Positions 54,201 to 62,910 of a DNA stretch of 64,000 nt are shown here, in pieces (the first letter of the stretch is position 1; every line of letters begins with the position of its first letter). The translations under genes and the position numbers were made by a program. The stretch is from an uncultured Armatimonadota bacterium (GTDB lineage Bacteria; Armatimonadota; Fimbriimonadia; Fimbriimonadales; Fimbriimonadaceae): positions 55,846 through 119,845 of the forward strand of contig CAIYMO010000057.1 of NCBI GenBank assembly GCA_903927345.1. The letters run 5' to 3'. The notes under the pieces were generated by a model. That model saw nothing but the letters and a program-made list of their open reading frames with translations. It was not told the origin of the DNA and ran no database searches.

Positions 54201-56060
54201 GCACCGCTTCTAAAGTCAGCCGACTCGAGCAAGGCATCCCCCGCCCAAGAGTTTCTCGCCAAGTCCTTGGTGCGAATCGATTACGCGGATGTCCGACTCT
54301 TCGGAACCCGGGAAGATCCCTCCCTCAGTGCAGAAATTGAATCATCACTCGTCAGCGGCGAAACGACTGGACCGCTCTCCGGAGACCGGCTGAGAGCGAA
54401 AACTAAACTGTCCGCCGTCCCTCGGAAGGGAAGCGACCTCGTTGACCTCTCCCAAGACTCCACTCTGACCTACAAGTCACTTGAAGCCCTCTTCACAACC
54501 TCGCTCCCGATCGCCCTTGGTGATTCAGACCAGCAAGCTCAACCGATCAGAGGCGAATTCACCGTCGTTGGCGAACGGAGTCTTGCCGAGTTCCTCGCCA
54601 ATGCACGCGAGTTGAGCCTGGGAAGTAAAGGAGCCACCATAGCGGGTGGCTACAAGTTCGGTGGAACGCTCCAAAAGCCCGAAGTCAACGGAACAATCCG
54701 GCTTGCCGTAGACCAAGTTCAGTCAACCGCAATCAATCCGATGATCGGTGGCCCGATCCAAGCCGGACTCAAAAACACGTCCCTCGAACTTGGATTCGAC
54801 CGCGATGCTCGAGGCTTGCTCGGACGGCTGAAAGGGTCAACCGGACTCACGACCAGTGCCGAAGGAGCCATCACGTTTGGTGCTGCCGTCAGCCTCGCAG
54901 ACCTCGCAAAGAGCCTGACGGATCAGGTCATTGAAGAAGGTTTTGTTGACGTGGACCAACTCCGCCTCGCCCAGATCTTCCCCGATGGCAGCTACGCAAA
55001 CGCAACGATTGATACCCCCAAACCAATCAACATAACGGGCACCCTTGGGGCGCCAAAGGTCGCCGGAGACATTATCGCGACTCAAGTCGCCAGCATCCTA
55101 CCCACACTGCTCCCCTCGCCCGAAGGCGACGAGCGAATCACGTTCGATCCGACATTTGACCTCAGTTACCGACTCGGCGACATCGCCTCCGTGAAATCTT
55201 CCGCCGCAGACATGCGGCTATCCGGAAGCGGAACTCTAAAAGGCAAGCTCAGCAACCTTAGCGCCGACGCCCGATTGGTTGTCGAAAGCGGCCAGCTCAC
55301 TCTTCCCGGTGCCCGTGTCAAGCTCCAGCCCGATGGAACCTTGGACTTCAGTTACCGCGCCGACCGAGTTGACGCAAAGGCGAAAATGATCGCTGATCTC
55401 ACCGGTGAAACTAGCCTCACGGTTCTCAAAAACGCTGTGACTCCGGAGCGGTACGACCTCACGATCAAAGTGAATGGCGACATGCTCGGCAAAGGCGGAA
55501 CGGATGACAGCACATTTGCCCGACCCGGCGAGCAGAACCAGGGAAAACTGGTGTACACCTTCCCGAACCGCCCCGCCGACCTAAGCGAAATTCAGATCAT
55601 GGGCCTCCTCGGTCGGCTCGACCTGATCAGCAGCGTCTCCCAGCCCGGCTCAAACTCTCAAATCGAAGAAGACCTCCGCAACGCGCTCACCAGCTACGCA
55701 CTCCCGAACTTCCTCGGCGGCTTCACCAATCGCCTCGCTCAGAACTTCGGCTTCGAATACGTCAACGTCGATTACAACGCCTACGAGCAGACTTCCATCT
55801 CGGCCGCTAAGTCCCTCGGTAGTGGCTTCTTCCTCCAAGGACGGCGTCAAATTTCGACCCCACTTCCGGGGCAAATCGTCGCCTACGACTTCCGCCTCGC
55901 ATACCGTCCAAGATCCGGCCCGCAGTCCATCCGGAACCTATCCTTCTCCATCGGAACAGACCAGATTCGACCCTACAAGCTATCGGCTGACTTCAGCCAG
56001 CGCGTAAGAACTTCAAAACCACCGTATCGTTCGTTCAGTTTAGGCGTCCCACCTAAATAG
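51291..56060 (+). CDS. tamB: TamB-like translocation/assembly protein (AsmA/DUF490)
   Basis: A 1589-residue protein with an N-terminal membrane anchor (GPIGGVAIVCGLYFLDCV). Over a thousand residues of repeating beta strands follow (GxVDLxNGxLxG-like rhythm), as in the beta-taco groove of AsmA-like lipid-transfer proteins. The C-terminal TamB domain (about 1380-1560) contains SEIQIMGLLGRLDLIS...FLGGFTNRLAQNFGFEYVNVDYN. TamB bridges inner and outer membrane and assists outer-membrane biogenesis and phospholipid transport. It is 13 bases upstream of bamA rather than tamA, as in many diderm phyla outside Proteobacteria. Confidence 0.9.
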   Translation: MANSLVRFAAMYGPIGGVAIVCGLYFLDCVQEVLSPSTGFKIDYQTEAGLVNLQCQNYSFDPLGGSLTAQSFEIRHSDGKLIARLPKLLITGLRIDQRLAPRVLLQDAEIWVRRKANGKIDLERYLPPSTGEPSSTAFSAELYRCRVNFLDEASVGLPSNQLYISHGKVSGMGDNLFANVNLNLMGIGTADLEVTKSIRGLGLIGSNLSIEPARLRSRLLLGPEKKAWIDMSKLTIGEGKVKGDFQAMLVPQSPATFRANLSGELGGLGWDKYIVGKSSFNASLSDTDVRFVAKLTESNAEANLRGIVDWSKKLQISGYSKLVRVTPAILNKYKLGVPDWLRLSEADAQGTFRYADGAFRFNGDVNAQKVGAFGLAANRVASNIEVDQDGLRAYWDEITLGRSSTQGVVSYKFKPQKWQIALSSSQAYADDFATYIPAELKGTGGSVNVVGGGIGAQYELNIASRLNAKVSLGARKLSLDSTEILGRFDGKTFRIDRAAVEGTKGNLFATGTIDLKRGLSVDLEGSGLLLSQFLPELTGEADVKGRLVGSIQKPKFFGSVQAIGLGYGEYADAITAVAADVAVDTNGVGVTNLLGVKSAGQITGELGLKFKSQALSGALSAGGINISDFYEGPVAGVVDLQNIVLAGTLAAPKLTGQAQAPTLLAANTKVSNVFASIQLDGTKLKIDGVTAKVADGTLTSAEADIDLKTNSGTLSGKAAKLSFTEIRQIVNRQIGDGKSDFLGEDLDVKGTTDATFNVALRNGQIESIKADGLVDTVKLNQATIGAGDWKFGFDGKSYQVDATLGSIDDYFQLNGLNYNVSSKKLNGELVAYNVPIREIVLAGESKLEKYPGVFDRLSIIKGKMGFSATLAGSADEPVVSLSDFEVSNLFLGDQNLGTVAMRGVYSPEGWRVYDGSIVGPKLSRLNLPFAKILLNDRQGIPDGTARFSAGMSTENVDGKLELTGFPLSKFAPLLKSADSSKASPAQEFLAKSLVRIDYADVRLFGTREDPSLSAEIESSLVSGETTGPLSGDRLRAKTKLSAVPRKGSDLVDLSQDSTLTYKSLEALFTTSLPIALGDSDQQAQPIRGEFTVVGERSLAEFLANARELSLGSKGATIAGGYKFGGTLQKPEVNGTIRLAVDQVQSTAINPMIGGPIQAGLKNTSLELGFDRDARGLLGRLKGSTGLTTSAEGAITFGAAVSLADLAKSLTDQVIEEGFVDVDQLRLAQIFPDGSYANATIDTPKPINITGTLGAPKVAGDIIATQVASILPTLLPSPEGDERITFDPTFDLSYRLGDIASVKSSAADMRLSGSGTLKGKLSNLSADARLVVESGQLTLPGARVKLQPDGTLDFSYRADRVDAKAKMIADLTGETSLTVLKNAVTPERYDLTIKVNGDMLGKGGTDDSTFARPGEQNQGKLVYTFPNRPADLSEIQIMGLLGRLDLISSVSQPGSNSQIEEDLRNALTSYALPNFLGGFTNRLAQNFGFEYVNVDYNAYEQTSISAAKSLGSGFFLQGRRQISTPLPGQIVAYDFRLAYRPRSGPQSIRNLSFSIGTDQIRPYKLSADFSQRVRTSKPPYRSFSLGVPPK

Positions 56061-56073
56061 CGCAGGTACATTT

Positions 56074-57918
56074 ATGGGTGGAGTGAGGGGAGTTTTTCGC
56101 AGCGTTGCGGTTGGAGTGCTGACTATGGGGGTCTGGGCGTCTGCTCTAGCCCAAGATGTTGGCATTATCAAAGAGATCAGCATTCGTGGAACGAAGAAGA
56201 TTTCCCCGGCCGTCGTCAAGGCGCTCCTCCAAGTTCGCGAAGGTCAAATCCTAAACCTCAAGGCAATTGAGGAAGACCGACAGCGAGTAGCGGACATGGG
56301 CTGGTTCCGTAAGGTCAACTACAATAAGACCCTCCTTCAAGACAACACCTGGCAACTGATCTACGACGTCGACGAAAACGAAGTCGTCCGAGAAGTCGCT
56401 GTCGTTGGTAACTCCGCTATCAAAACCGAGGACATTCTCAAGCTCGTCCAGTTCAAACCGGCTCCCGGAACCAAGGAAGAGGACCTCCGCCCGCTCAACC
56501 TCACCGAAATCCGACCCAGCTTGGACGCCATCCAACGACTGTACGAAGAGCAAGGCTACTTCGGCCGAGTCGAAGCCCTTGATCCTGATCCCTACAGCCC
56601 AGGAACTTGGATTCTGCGCATCAAAGAAGCGGTCATCAACTCAATTTCCATCGAAGGCTTCACCTCAACCCGAGACAAAGTCTTCAACCGACTGATCAAG
56701 TCGAAGCCAGGTCAGCCCTACAGCCGATTCCAGTGGGAAAAAGACGCCCTCCGCGTTATCAACACCCAATGGTTTGAAGGTGTCAGCCCGACTCAGCCCT
56801 CCCTTTCAACCATTGAAACCGGATTGGTCGACCTGAAGATGAAGCTCAATGACGGTCGAACCGGCATGTTCAACGCTGGCGTCGTTCTCAACCCCCAGAA
56901 CTCGCTGGCTGGAACCATTAGCTACTCCGACTCCAACTTCAACGGCACGGGTCAAAACGTTGCCTTCAACTACACGCAGGCAACCGTTCAAGGAACCGGC
57001 GGAAGCATCAGCTTCGACTATGCGAACCCGTTCGCAGACTCCAAGGATTCCACCTTCCGAGCATCGGTCTACGACCGAGTGCAGTTCCGATTCATCAACA
57101 ACGCGTTTGGCGGCGGAAACCTCAGTAACGCCAATCAGTACAGCGAGCGCCGAACCGGCGGTTCGATTGGCTTTACCAAGCCAATCAACGAGCGAAAGAG
57201 CTACACCATCTCGTCTCGATTCGAGCGAGTCAACGTTCCTCCGTTCGACCCAACGAGTGGAAACACCAACAACTTCATCCAACAGGACGGCGAAGTCGGC
57301 GTCATCGGCTTCTCAAGCATCAACAACACTCGAGACCTCGATTTCGACCCAGCCCGTGGAACCTTCCTGAGACTCGACTTCGAACCAGGATTCTCCACAA
57401 TCCGACCGGTCAGCACAAACATCACCGGTGACAACCCAGAGGGCCGATTCGGATTCGTCCGACTCGGATTCGATTACCGAACCTACTACACGCCGAACAA
57501 GAAGCGCCGAACCGCAGACGATGTCTCCCGCGAAGTCTACGCATTCCGACTCAAAGGCGGAACGGTTCAGGGCGTCATCCCCTTCTTCGAGCAATATTTT
57601 GCTGGTGGAAACGACTCCATCCGAGGCTTCCAAGAGGATCGCTTCTGGGGCAAGAACATGATCATGGCGAGCTTCGAATGGCGCAAGCCCATCCAAGATC
57701 AATTCTCGCTCGTCACGTTCCTCGACATGGGATCGGCATGGGGCGGCTATGGATCGGGAGCGGGCAGCGACTTCACCCAGAGCAATGCCTTCTCACTCAA
57801 AATGGGCTACGGCGTCGGACTCCGACTTCGAACCCCAATGGGACCTATTCGACTCGACTTTGCGTTTAACAATGAAGGTGGCAGCCGGCCTCACTTCATG
57901 ATCGGAACCAGCTTCTAA
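56074..57918 (+). CDS. bamA: Outer membrane protein assembly factor BamA
   Basis: A 614-residue Omp85 protein with signal peptide (to about ALAQ27) and three POTRA domains (about 28-250; IIKEISIRGTKKISPAVVKALL, VREVAVVGNSAIKTEDILKLV, INSISIEGFTSTRDKVFNRLI). A 16-strand barrel follows, with the lid motif IRGFQEDRFWG (VRGF equivalent). It ends in aromatic Phe (MIGTSF), the signal for barrel insertion. It folds beta-barrel proteins into the outer membrane. Usual BamA has five POTRAs and about 800 residues, so this is a short form. Confidence 0.95.
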   Translation: MGGVRGVFRSVAVGVLTMGVWASALAQDVGIIKEISIRGTKKISPAVVKALLQVREGQILNLKAIEEDRQRVADMGWFRKVNYNKTLLQDNTWQLIYDVDENEVVREVAVVGNSAIKTEDILKLVQFKPAPGTKEEDLRPLNLTEIRPSLDAIQRLYEEQGYFGRVEALDPDPYSPGTWILRIKEAVINSISIEGFTSTRDKVFNRLIKSKPGQPYSRFQWEKDALRVINTQWFEGVSPTQPSLSTIETGLVDLKMKLNDGRTGMFNAGVVLNPQNSLAGTISYSDSNFNGTGQNVAFNYTQATVQGTGGSISFDYANPFADSKDSTFRASVYDRVQFRFINNAFGGGNLSNANQYSERRTGGSIGFTKPINERKSYTISSRFERVNVPPFDPTSGNTNNFIQQDGEVGVIGFSSINNTRDLDFDPARGTFLRLDFEPGFSTIRPVSTNITGDNPEGRFGFVRLGFDYRTYYTPNKKRRTADDVSREVYAFRLKGGTVQGVIPFFEQYFAGGNDSIRGFQEDRFWGKNMIMASFEWRKPIQDQFSLVTFLDMGSAWGGYGSGAGSDFTQSNAFSLKMGYGVGLRLRTPMGPIRLDFAFNNEGGSRPHFMIGTSF

Positions 57919-57956
57919 AAACTTTGAAAATCAACCTTCAGGACAAACTAGGATCA

Positions 57957-58604
57957 ATGAATAAATCATATTTAACGGGCTTTCTCAGCGGCACATCTGT
58001 CGTCGCTCTCGGCATGGTTGTGGTGCTTCTCGGCTCCGGTTTCCAAGGTTCAAGCGCAAAGACCGGTGTTGTCGACGCAGTAAAGGTCATGGAGGCCGTC
58101 GAAACCGCTCGTAACTATCGCGAAGAAGAGAAGAACTACTTCAACGAGCGAGAAAATGCCCTCCAGTTCCTCAGCCAAAACCGAGTCATGAAGAAGGAGG
58201 ACGCCGAAAAGTTCTGGAACCTCACTCTCAAAACCACCAAGACTGACGCTGAAAAGGCCGAACTCGAAAAGGTGAAAACCAGCGCAGCGGACGCGAAGAA
58301 GAAGTTCAACGACCTCCAAGTCAAGGCTAACCCAACTGACGCCGACCTCAAGATCCTCGACGACTACCGAAACCGACAAGCCGAAATGGGCGAGTTCGGT
58401 AAGAAGCTCGTTGAAGACACCCAAACCGAAATGAAGGACATCCGCCAAAAGCACCTGAATGCACTTCAGGACGCTTACCAAGCAGCCATCCTCGAAATCG
58501 GAAAGCGCGACGGATACGGAGTCATCTTCGATAAGAACGTAGCTCCCTTCGCCGCCAACGACGTCACTGACGCGGCTTCAAAGATTGCGGCCAAGAAGGG
58601 CTAA
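57957..58604 (+). CDS. Skp/OmpH-family periplasmic chaperone
   Basis: A 215-residue protein with an N-terminal signal or anchor (YLTGFLSGTSVVALGMVVVLL). The OmpH pattern GVVDAVKVMEAVETARNYREEEKNYFNER follows, then long coiled-coil arms and the C-terminal YGVIFDKNV strand. Skp holds unfolded outer-membrane proteins for BamA. The start at 57957 has AGGA three bases upstream; the frame before it is in the leader. Its stop overlaps the next gene's ATG by one base. Confidence 0.9.
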   Translation: MNKSYLTGFLSGTSVVALGMVVVLLGSGFQGSSAKTGVVDAVKVMEAVETARNYREEEKNYFNERENALQFLSQNRVMKKEDAEKFWNLTLKTTKTDAEKAELEKVKTSAADAKKKFNDLQVKANPTDADLKILDDYRNRQAEMGEFGKKLVEDTQTEMKDIRQKHLNALQDAYQAAILEIGKRDGYGVIFDKNVAPFAANDVTDAASKIAAKKG

Positions 58605-59242
58605 TGCGACAAGAGAAATTTGCTTGGACAGGTTGGGTCGTCGCCGCAGGTTTGGCGGGCGTGATGTTTGGCTCTGGATTCCAAACTCCGTCGCTGAAGC
58701 TCGGTGTCGTCGACCTCAACGCAGTTATCGATAAAAGCGACGCAGGCAAGGCCGGTAAAAAGTCTTTCGAAGACATGAAGGCCGCCCGCGAGGGTCTTCT
58801 CGAATTCATTGACCAATACCGCATCCTCACCATCGAACAGGCCAACCGCTTGCGCGAGTTGATGCTCAAAATGGAAAAGACAAAGCCTGAAGAGGCCGAG
58901 CTCGACCGTTTGAAGGCCGACATCGTGGCAACCAGTAAGCGATCTGCAGAGTTGGCGACCAAGCCAAACTACACCCCTGAAGAGCGCACGCTTGTCGAAG
59001 AGTATTCGCGACGGTCACAAACCATGAACGAAACCTCCACCCGCTGGCTGCGAGAGTTCAGCGATGAGGTTCAAAACTGGGTCGCCGCAAGCCGCGAGCA
59101 AAACTACCAAAAGGCAAAAGCCGCCGCTGCCGAAGTCGCCGCCAAAGACGGCTACACCATGGTCATCGAAGGTTCCGTTGCCGTCTTCGGCGCAAACGAC
59201 ATCACCGACCTGTCACTTGCGGCGATGAACGCCAAAAAGTAG
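58604..59242 (+). CDS. Second Skp/OmpH-like protein
   Basis: A 212-residue protein with an N-terminal hydrophobic leader (GWVVAAGLAGVMFGSGF) and an OmpH start LKLGVVDLNAVIDKSDAGKAGKKSFEDMKA. A coiled coil with KxxxxLR heptads and a DGYTMVIEG end follow. It looks like a paralogue of the preceding gene. It is coupled by a one-base overlap and followed two bases later by the lipoprotein gene. Confidence 0.87.
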   Translation: MRQEKFAWTGWVVAAGLAGVMFGSGFQTPSLKLGVVDLNAVIDKSDAGKAGKKSFEDMKAAREGLLEFIDQYRILTIEQANRLRELMLKMEKTKPEEAELDRLKADIVATSKRSAELATKPNYTPEERTLVEEYSRRSQTMNETSTRWLREFSDEVQNWVAASREQNYQKAKAAAAEVAAKDGYTMVIEGSVAVFGANDITDLSLAAMNAKK

Positions 59243-59244
59243 CC

Positions 59245-60243
59245 ATGAAGCGCGTTGGCATCCTCAGTGGGCTTGCATTAGGCCTACTCGGATGCCAGCA
59301 GGCTGCCGTTCTGGTCTATGTTGATCTCGACAAAGTGCCGCTGCAGGCAACTCGGACCCTCCAATCCCTAGAAATCCAAGGTGCAAACGCAGCACCAAAG
59401 ACCAAGCGATCGGTCGAGATCACCCCTCGTCCCGAAAAAGTAGCCTCGATAGATCGCGAACACTCTGCAGCCGCAATTCGAGCACTGCTCGAATCTGAAT
59501 CGGCAGAGGCACGAAAGATCATCACCGAACGCCTGGCAATGTACTACCAGTCCGAAATCGATGAGTTCTTCGACAGCGAATACGCTGGGCTCGGACCCGC
59601 CTCCCAGGCAGTTTGGAACAGCTACCGAGACAAGGTGCGTCCAATATTCGAAAAGTACGCCAAAGAGCGTGGCCCTCTAGTCGTGAGCCTTACCGTCCTC
59701 ACAGAGTTTCCAAACCCTGATGAACTGGTCAAAATCGATCCTGAAGCCGACCCCGCCATCCAGGCCCGCACCGAAAACATCCGCATTCTTCAACGCGAAA
59801 TCAATGCCCTCGACCAACGCTACGAAGCCGAAATCTCCAAGTTGGATAGCACCGCTCGCGACACAATCGGCGACATCGAAGCGCGCATGAACCAGCGTGT
59901 CGAAGCAAAGCGCAAAGAGATCAATGAACGAGCTGAGCGAGAGGCCCGCCAGCAAGTCAACGTCAGAACCGACGTCCTGAACGAGCGCCTCATGTCCCTC
60001 GGCACTAAGCGCCTACCCGCGCGGGGGGGCGCTAGCCTTTCGGTCGAACTCGGTGCGGTAGATACCGGAATGAAGGGGGTAACTTCTAACCGCCAATCAG
60101 TCGTCCCTCCCGCCGACGTCCACCGGCAACTCCAGGTTTGGTTGGCGCTAAACGGGTACGATCTCGCCGACTCGCCCGCAACCGGACGAGATCTAACCCA
60201 GGATTTCATCAAATGGAGAGCAAGCCTCAACTCAAAACGCTAA
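59245..60243 (+). CDS. Coiled-coil lipoprotein
   Basis: A 332-residue protein with a lipobox (LGLLGC, Cys at about 17). Long helical segments rich in Glu, Arg and Lys follow (IRILQREINALDQRYEAEISKL...IEARMNQRVEAKRKEINERAERE), consistent with a periplasmic coiled coil. It may be a relative of the two OmpH-like proteins with a lipid anchor. Its end overlaps lpxD by 31 bases. Confidence 0.83.
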   Translation: MKRVGILSGLALGLLGCQQAAVLVYVDLDKVPLQATRTLQSLEIQGANAAPKTKRSVEITPRPEKVASIDREHSAAAIRALLESESAEARKIITERLAMYYQSEIDEFFDSEYAGLGPASQAVWNSYRDKVRPIFEKYAKERGPLVVSLTVLTEFPNPDELVKIDPEADPAIQARTENIRILQREINALDQRYEAEISKLDSTARDTIGDIEARMNQRVEAKRKEINERAEREARQQVNVRTDVLNERLMSLGTKRLPARGGASLSVELGAVDTGMKGVTSNRQSVVPPADVHRQLQVWLALNGYDLADSPATGRDLTQDFIKWRASLNSKR

Positions 60244-61253
60244 GAGACTTCGCTTCGTTTGTCGGCGGAGAACTCGTGGGTGATGGCTCCATTGAGATCG
60301 AACGGCCCACAACCGTCGGCTCTGACGACGAACATGGAATCGCCTTTGCCGAATCCACAAAGTACATCGAAGAAGCCAAGACAAGATGCCTCGGTGGCGT
60401 CATCGTTCCTGCCGAAACCGTCGACTTCCCCTCAGCACACATCAAGCACGCCAACCCAAGGTTGGCGTATCTAAAGATTCTCCACTACTTTGAACGGCCG
60501 ATTGAGCAGGCGGTCGGGGTCCACCCCTCCGCATTCATCGAGGAAGGCGGATTCGTCCACGCCTCCGCCTCTATCGGCGCGATGGCCTTCGTCGCTTCCG
60601 ATGCGATGGTCCATGACCAAGCCATCATCATGCCCTACGCCTACGTTGGGCCAGGCTGCGTCGTCGGAGTGGGCTCAGTCGTCATGCCCCACGCCGTGCT
60701 TGTCCAAGACGTTATCCTCGGCAGCTACTGCACCGTAGGGCCTGGCTCCGTCATCGGTCACTCTGGCTTCGGCTACGCCTGGGACGGTCAGAAACAACTC
60801 CGCATACCTCAGGTCGGCGGCGTCCACCTAGGCGACTCAGTCGACATCGGCGCCCTTACCGCAATCGACCGAGCAACCGCCGATTACACCCGCATCGGCG
60901 AAGGCAATAAAATCGACAATCTTGTCCAAATCGCTCATAACGTCGAACTCGGCCCTCATGGTGTTTACGCCAGCGGAGTTGGCATCGCCGGGAGCACCAA
61001 GGTCGGTGCCCGAGCCATGCTCGGCGGTCAAAGCGGCTACGCCGACCACCTCGTCATCGCCGATGGCGTCGCCCTTGCAGGTCGAGCCGCTGGACTCACG
61101 TCAATCTCCAAACCCGGAGCTTACGGCGGAACCCCCGCAATCCCCATCGCCGACTACATGCGGATGGTCGCCGCTCAAAAAGACCTTCCTAAACTCGTCA
61201 AACGAGTTCGAGCTCTCGAAAAGGAAGTCAAAACCCTCAAGGGGGAAGAGTGA
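60213..61253 (+). CDS. lpxD: UDP-3-O-acylglucosamine N-acyltransferase
   Basis: A 346-residue protein with an N-terminal uridine-binding domain and a left-handed beta-helix of hexapeptide repeats (ASASIGAMAFV..., GVGSVVMPHAVL...). The catalytic His lies in NLVQIAHNVELG, and the C-terminus is helical. It adds the second acyl chain in lipid A synthesis. The ATG at 60213 lies inside the end of the lipoprotein gene. Its stop is overlapped by lpxC (GTGA). Confidence 0.96.
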   Translation: MESKPQLKTLRDFASFVGGELVGDGSIEIERPTTVGSDDEHGIAFAESTKYIEEAKTRCLGGVIVPAETVDFPSAHIKHANPRLAYLKILHYFERPIEQAVGVHPSAFIEEGGFVHASASIGAMAFVASDAMVHDQAIIMPYAYVGPGCVVGVGSVVMPHAVLVQDVILGSYCTVGPGSVIGHSGFGYAWDGQKQLRIPQVGGVHLGDSVDIGALTAIDRATADYTRIGEGNKIDNLVQIAHNVELGPHGVYASGVGIAGSTKVGARAMLGGQSGYADHLVIADGVALAGRAAGLTSISKPGAYGGTPAIPIADYMRMVAAQKDLPKLVKRVRALEKEVKTLKGEE

Positions 61254-62065
61254 TCTTCACCCGCCGAACGGTCGCAAATCCGGTTTCCTTCACCGGACTC
61301 GGGCTCCATACTGGCGTCCCCGTCGAACTAACAATCCACCCCGGAGAGAACGGCATCGCCTTCCGATACGGCTCGACCCGAACCGAAGCAACCCCCGACA
61401 ACGTCACCGACACTCGTCGAAGCACGAAGCTCGGCGAAGTCGGAACAATTGAGCACCTCATGTCCGCTCTAGCCGGACTCGAGATCACTGACGCCGAGAT
61501 CGAACTCACCGCCCCCGAAATTCCCGCAATGGACGGAAGTTCGCTTCCATTTTGCCAAGGCTTACGAGGCGTAGGCATGGTCGAACTCGGTGAAAAGGAA
61601 CTCCCGAGCCTCTACTGCCGAATCTTTCTCCAAGAGCTTCCTCTAAAAATCGCCGTTGGAAAAGGCACCGGCCACTGGCGCTACGAATACGAAACTGGCG
61701 ACCGGTGGCCAGGTTCCATGCACTTCGAATCGACCAGCATCATCGATGCCTACGAGACTGAGATTGCTCCCGCGAGAACCTTCGTGCTCACTGAAGAGCT
61801 ACCAATGATCGAGCAATATGGCCTCGGCAAAGGACTGACTCGCGAGTCGGTCACTATCCTCGGAGAAGCCGGATTTGACAACGAAGCAAGATTCCCCGAC
61901 GAACCCGCTCGCCATAAACTTCTCGACATGCTCGGCGATCTCTATCTCAGCGGAATCCCCGCGCGATATCTCAACGTCGTCGGAACCCGAAACGGTCACA
62001 CCGCAAACGTAAAAATGGCGGCGATGATGCACCAAGCCGTAAACACAAAAAAGGCAGGGTGCTAA
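61250..62065 (+). CDS. lpxC: UDP-3-O-acyl-N-acetylglucosamine deacetylase
   Basis: A 271-residue zinc amidase with EHLMSALAGLEI, PEIPAMDGSSLPF, PARHKLLDMLGDLYLSG and the catalytic NGHTANVK. It makes the committed step of lipid A synthesis. Start GTG at 61250 overlapping lpxD. Its last codons (KAGC) are encoded within the terminator stem. fabZ and lpxA, often next, are absent here. Confidence 0.97.
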   Translation: MIFTRRTVANPVSFTGLGLHTGVPVELTIHPGENGIAFRYGSTRTEATPDNVTDTRRSTKLGEVGTIEHLMSALAGLEITDAEIELTAPEIPAMDGSSLPFCQGLRGVGMVELGEKELPSLYCRIFLQELPLKIAVGKGTGHWRYEYETGDRWPGSMHFESTSIIDAYETEIAPARTFVLTEELPMIEQYGLGKGLTRESVTILGEAGFDNEARFPDEPARHKLLDMLGDLYLSGIPARYLNVVGTRNGHTANVKMAAMMHQAVNTKKAGC

Positions 62066-62079
62066 CTAGCACACTGCCT
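62052..62079 (+). terminator. Terminator hairpin over the lpxC stop
   Basis: AGGCAGGGTGCT (62052-62063) pairs with AGCACACTGCCT (62068-62079), 11 of 12 bp, around a four-base loop containing part of the stop codon. It marks the end of the envelope cluster. There is no clean T-run. Confidence 0.75.
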
Positions 62080-62110
62080 CGGTCTTGGTTTCTCTGAAGC
62101 TAAGCCAACC

Positions 62111-62284
62111 CTAGGCGGCTTTGCGTTCTTCCTGATCAGGGAAGAGCTCAACAACTTCAGAATGCTCCCCGGCTCCCGTCATATTCGACGTACCCTCAAC
62201 TTCAAGAATAGGAGCAGTTTTGGAGAGGAGGGTGTAAAACCCAACTGCACCAACAACATATCCCAGAACAAGCGGAATCAGCAT
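62111..62284 (-). CDS. Small membrane protein, 57 aa
   Basis: The ATG at 62284 gives a 57-residue protein with one helix (MLIPLVLGYVVGAVGFYTLL) and an acidic tail (EVVELFPDQEERKAA). The longer frame upstream is low in natural composition. It is divergent from the next gene. Function unknown. Confidence 0.65.
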   Translation of the reverse strand: MLIPLVLGYVVGAVGFYTLLSKTAPILEVEGTSNMTGAGEHSEVVELFPDQEERKAA

Positions 62285-62377
62285 TACTAGGGTTATTGGC
62301 GAACTTTCCCAAAAACTACAACGCGATTTTGCGAGGTTTCGATTTGTCTGAGATAATCTAGCCTGGTCGGCGGCGAA

Positions 62378-62872
62378 ATGAACCGAAAAAATCTTCCTCC
62401 GCAGCTTTTGGATCTTGTCGCCAAGGCTCCCGAAGAACGAACACCGGAACATCTGGTTGTCGTCACCGACCTCTCAAACAACGAGCCTGCTGCCACTCTT
62501 CACCGAGCCAAAAACTACCTGCTAGGTCGCGGTTACGTAATTCAATCCGAGACTCCCGACCGAGTTGTGTTTCAACGTGGCTCATTTTGGGGCAACATGA
62601 CCAGCTTTGACATAAGTGATCTGATCACCGAGTCGATCCTGGAGATCAAACCAGGTCAGATCAAGTTCATCTGTAAAGTGCAAACGTTTGGCCAACTTAT
62701 CAGTGGCTGGAACTACATCGATCTCATGTACGAGCTATCCGAACTACGCTCGGTAGCAATTTGGAACTTATACCAACATGAACTGGCTGCTCTCATCCAA
62801 AAGCGAAAGGGACTCCTCAGGGTCCTGGATTGGACACCCGCCAGCAGATTCTGGCCAAAATCTGTCCGCTAG
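62378..62872 (+). CDS. Hypothetical protein, 164 aa
   Basis: A soluble alpha/beta protein: PEHLVVVTDLSNNEPAATLHRAKNYLLGRGYVI, then a beta-rich middle (RVVFQRGSFWGNMTSF) and a C-terminal helix. No family is recognised. It precedes the TrmB-type regulator by 38 bases. Confidence 0.7.
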   Translation: MNRKNLPPQLLDLVAKAPEERTPEHLVVVTDLSNNEPAATLHRAKNYLLGRGYVIQSETPDRVVFQRGSFWGNMTSFDISDLITESILEIKPGQIKFICKVQTFGQLISGWNYIDLMYELSELRSVAIWNLYQHELAALIQKRKGLLRVLDWTPASRFWPKSVR

Positions 62873-62910
62873 TAGCACGAGCGACTCATAAGTTGTACAA
62901 TCCAAAGACG

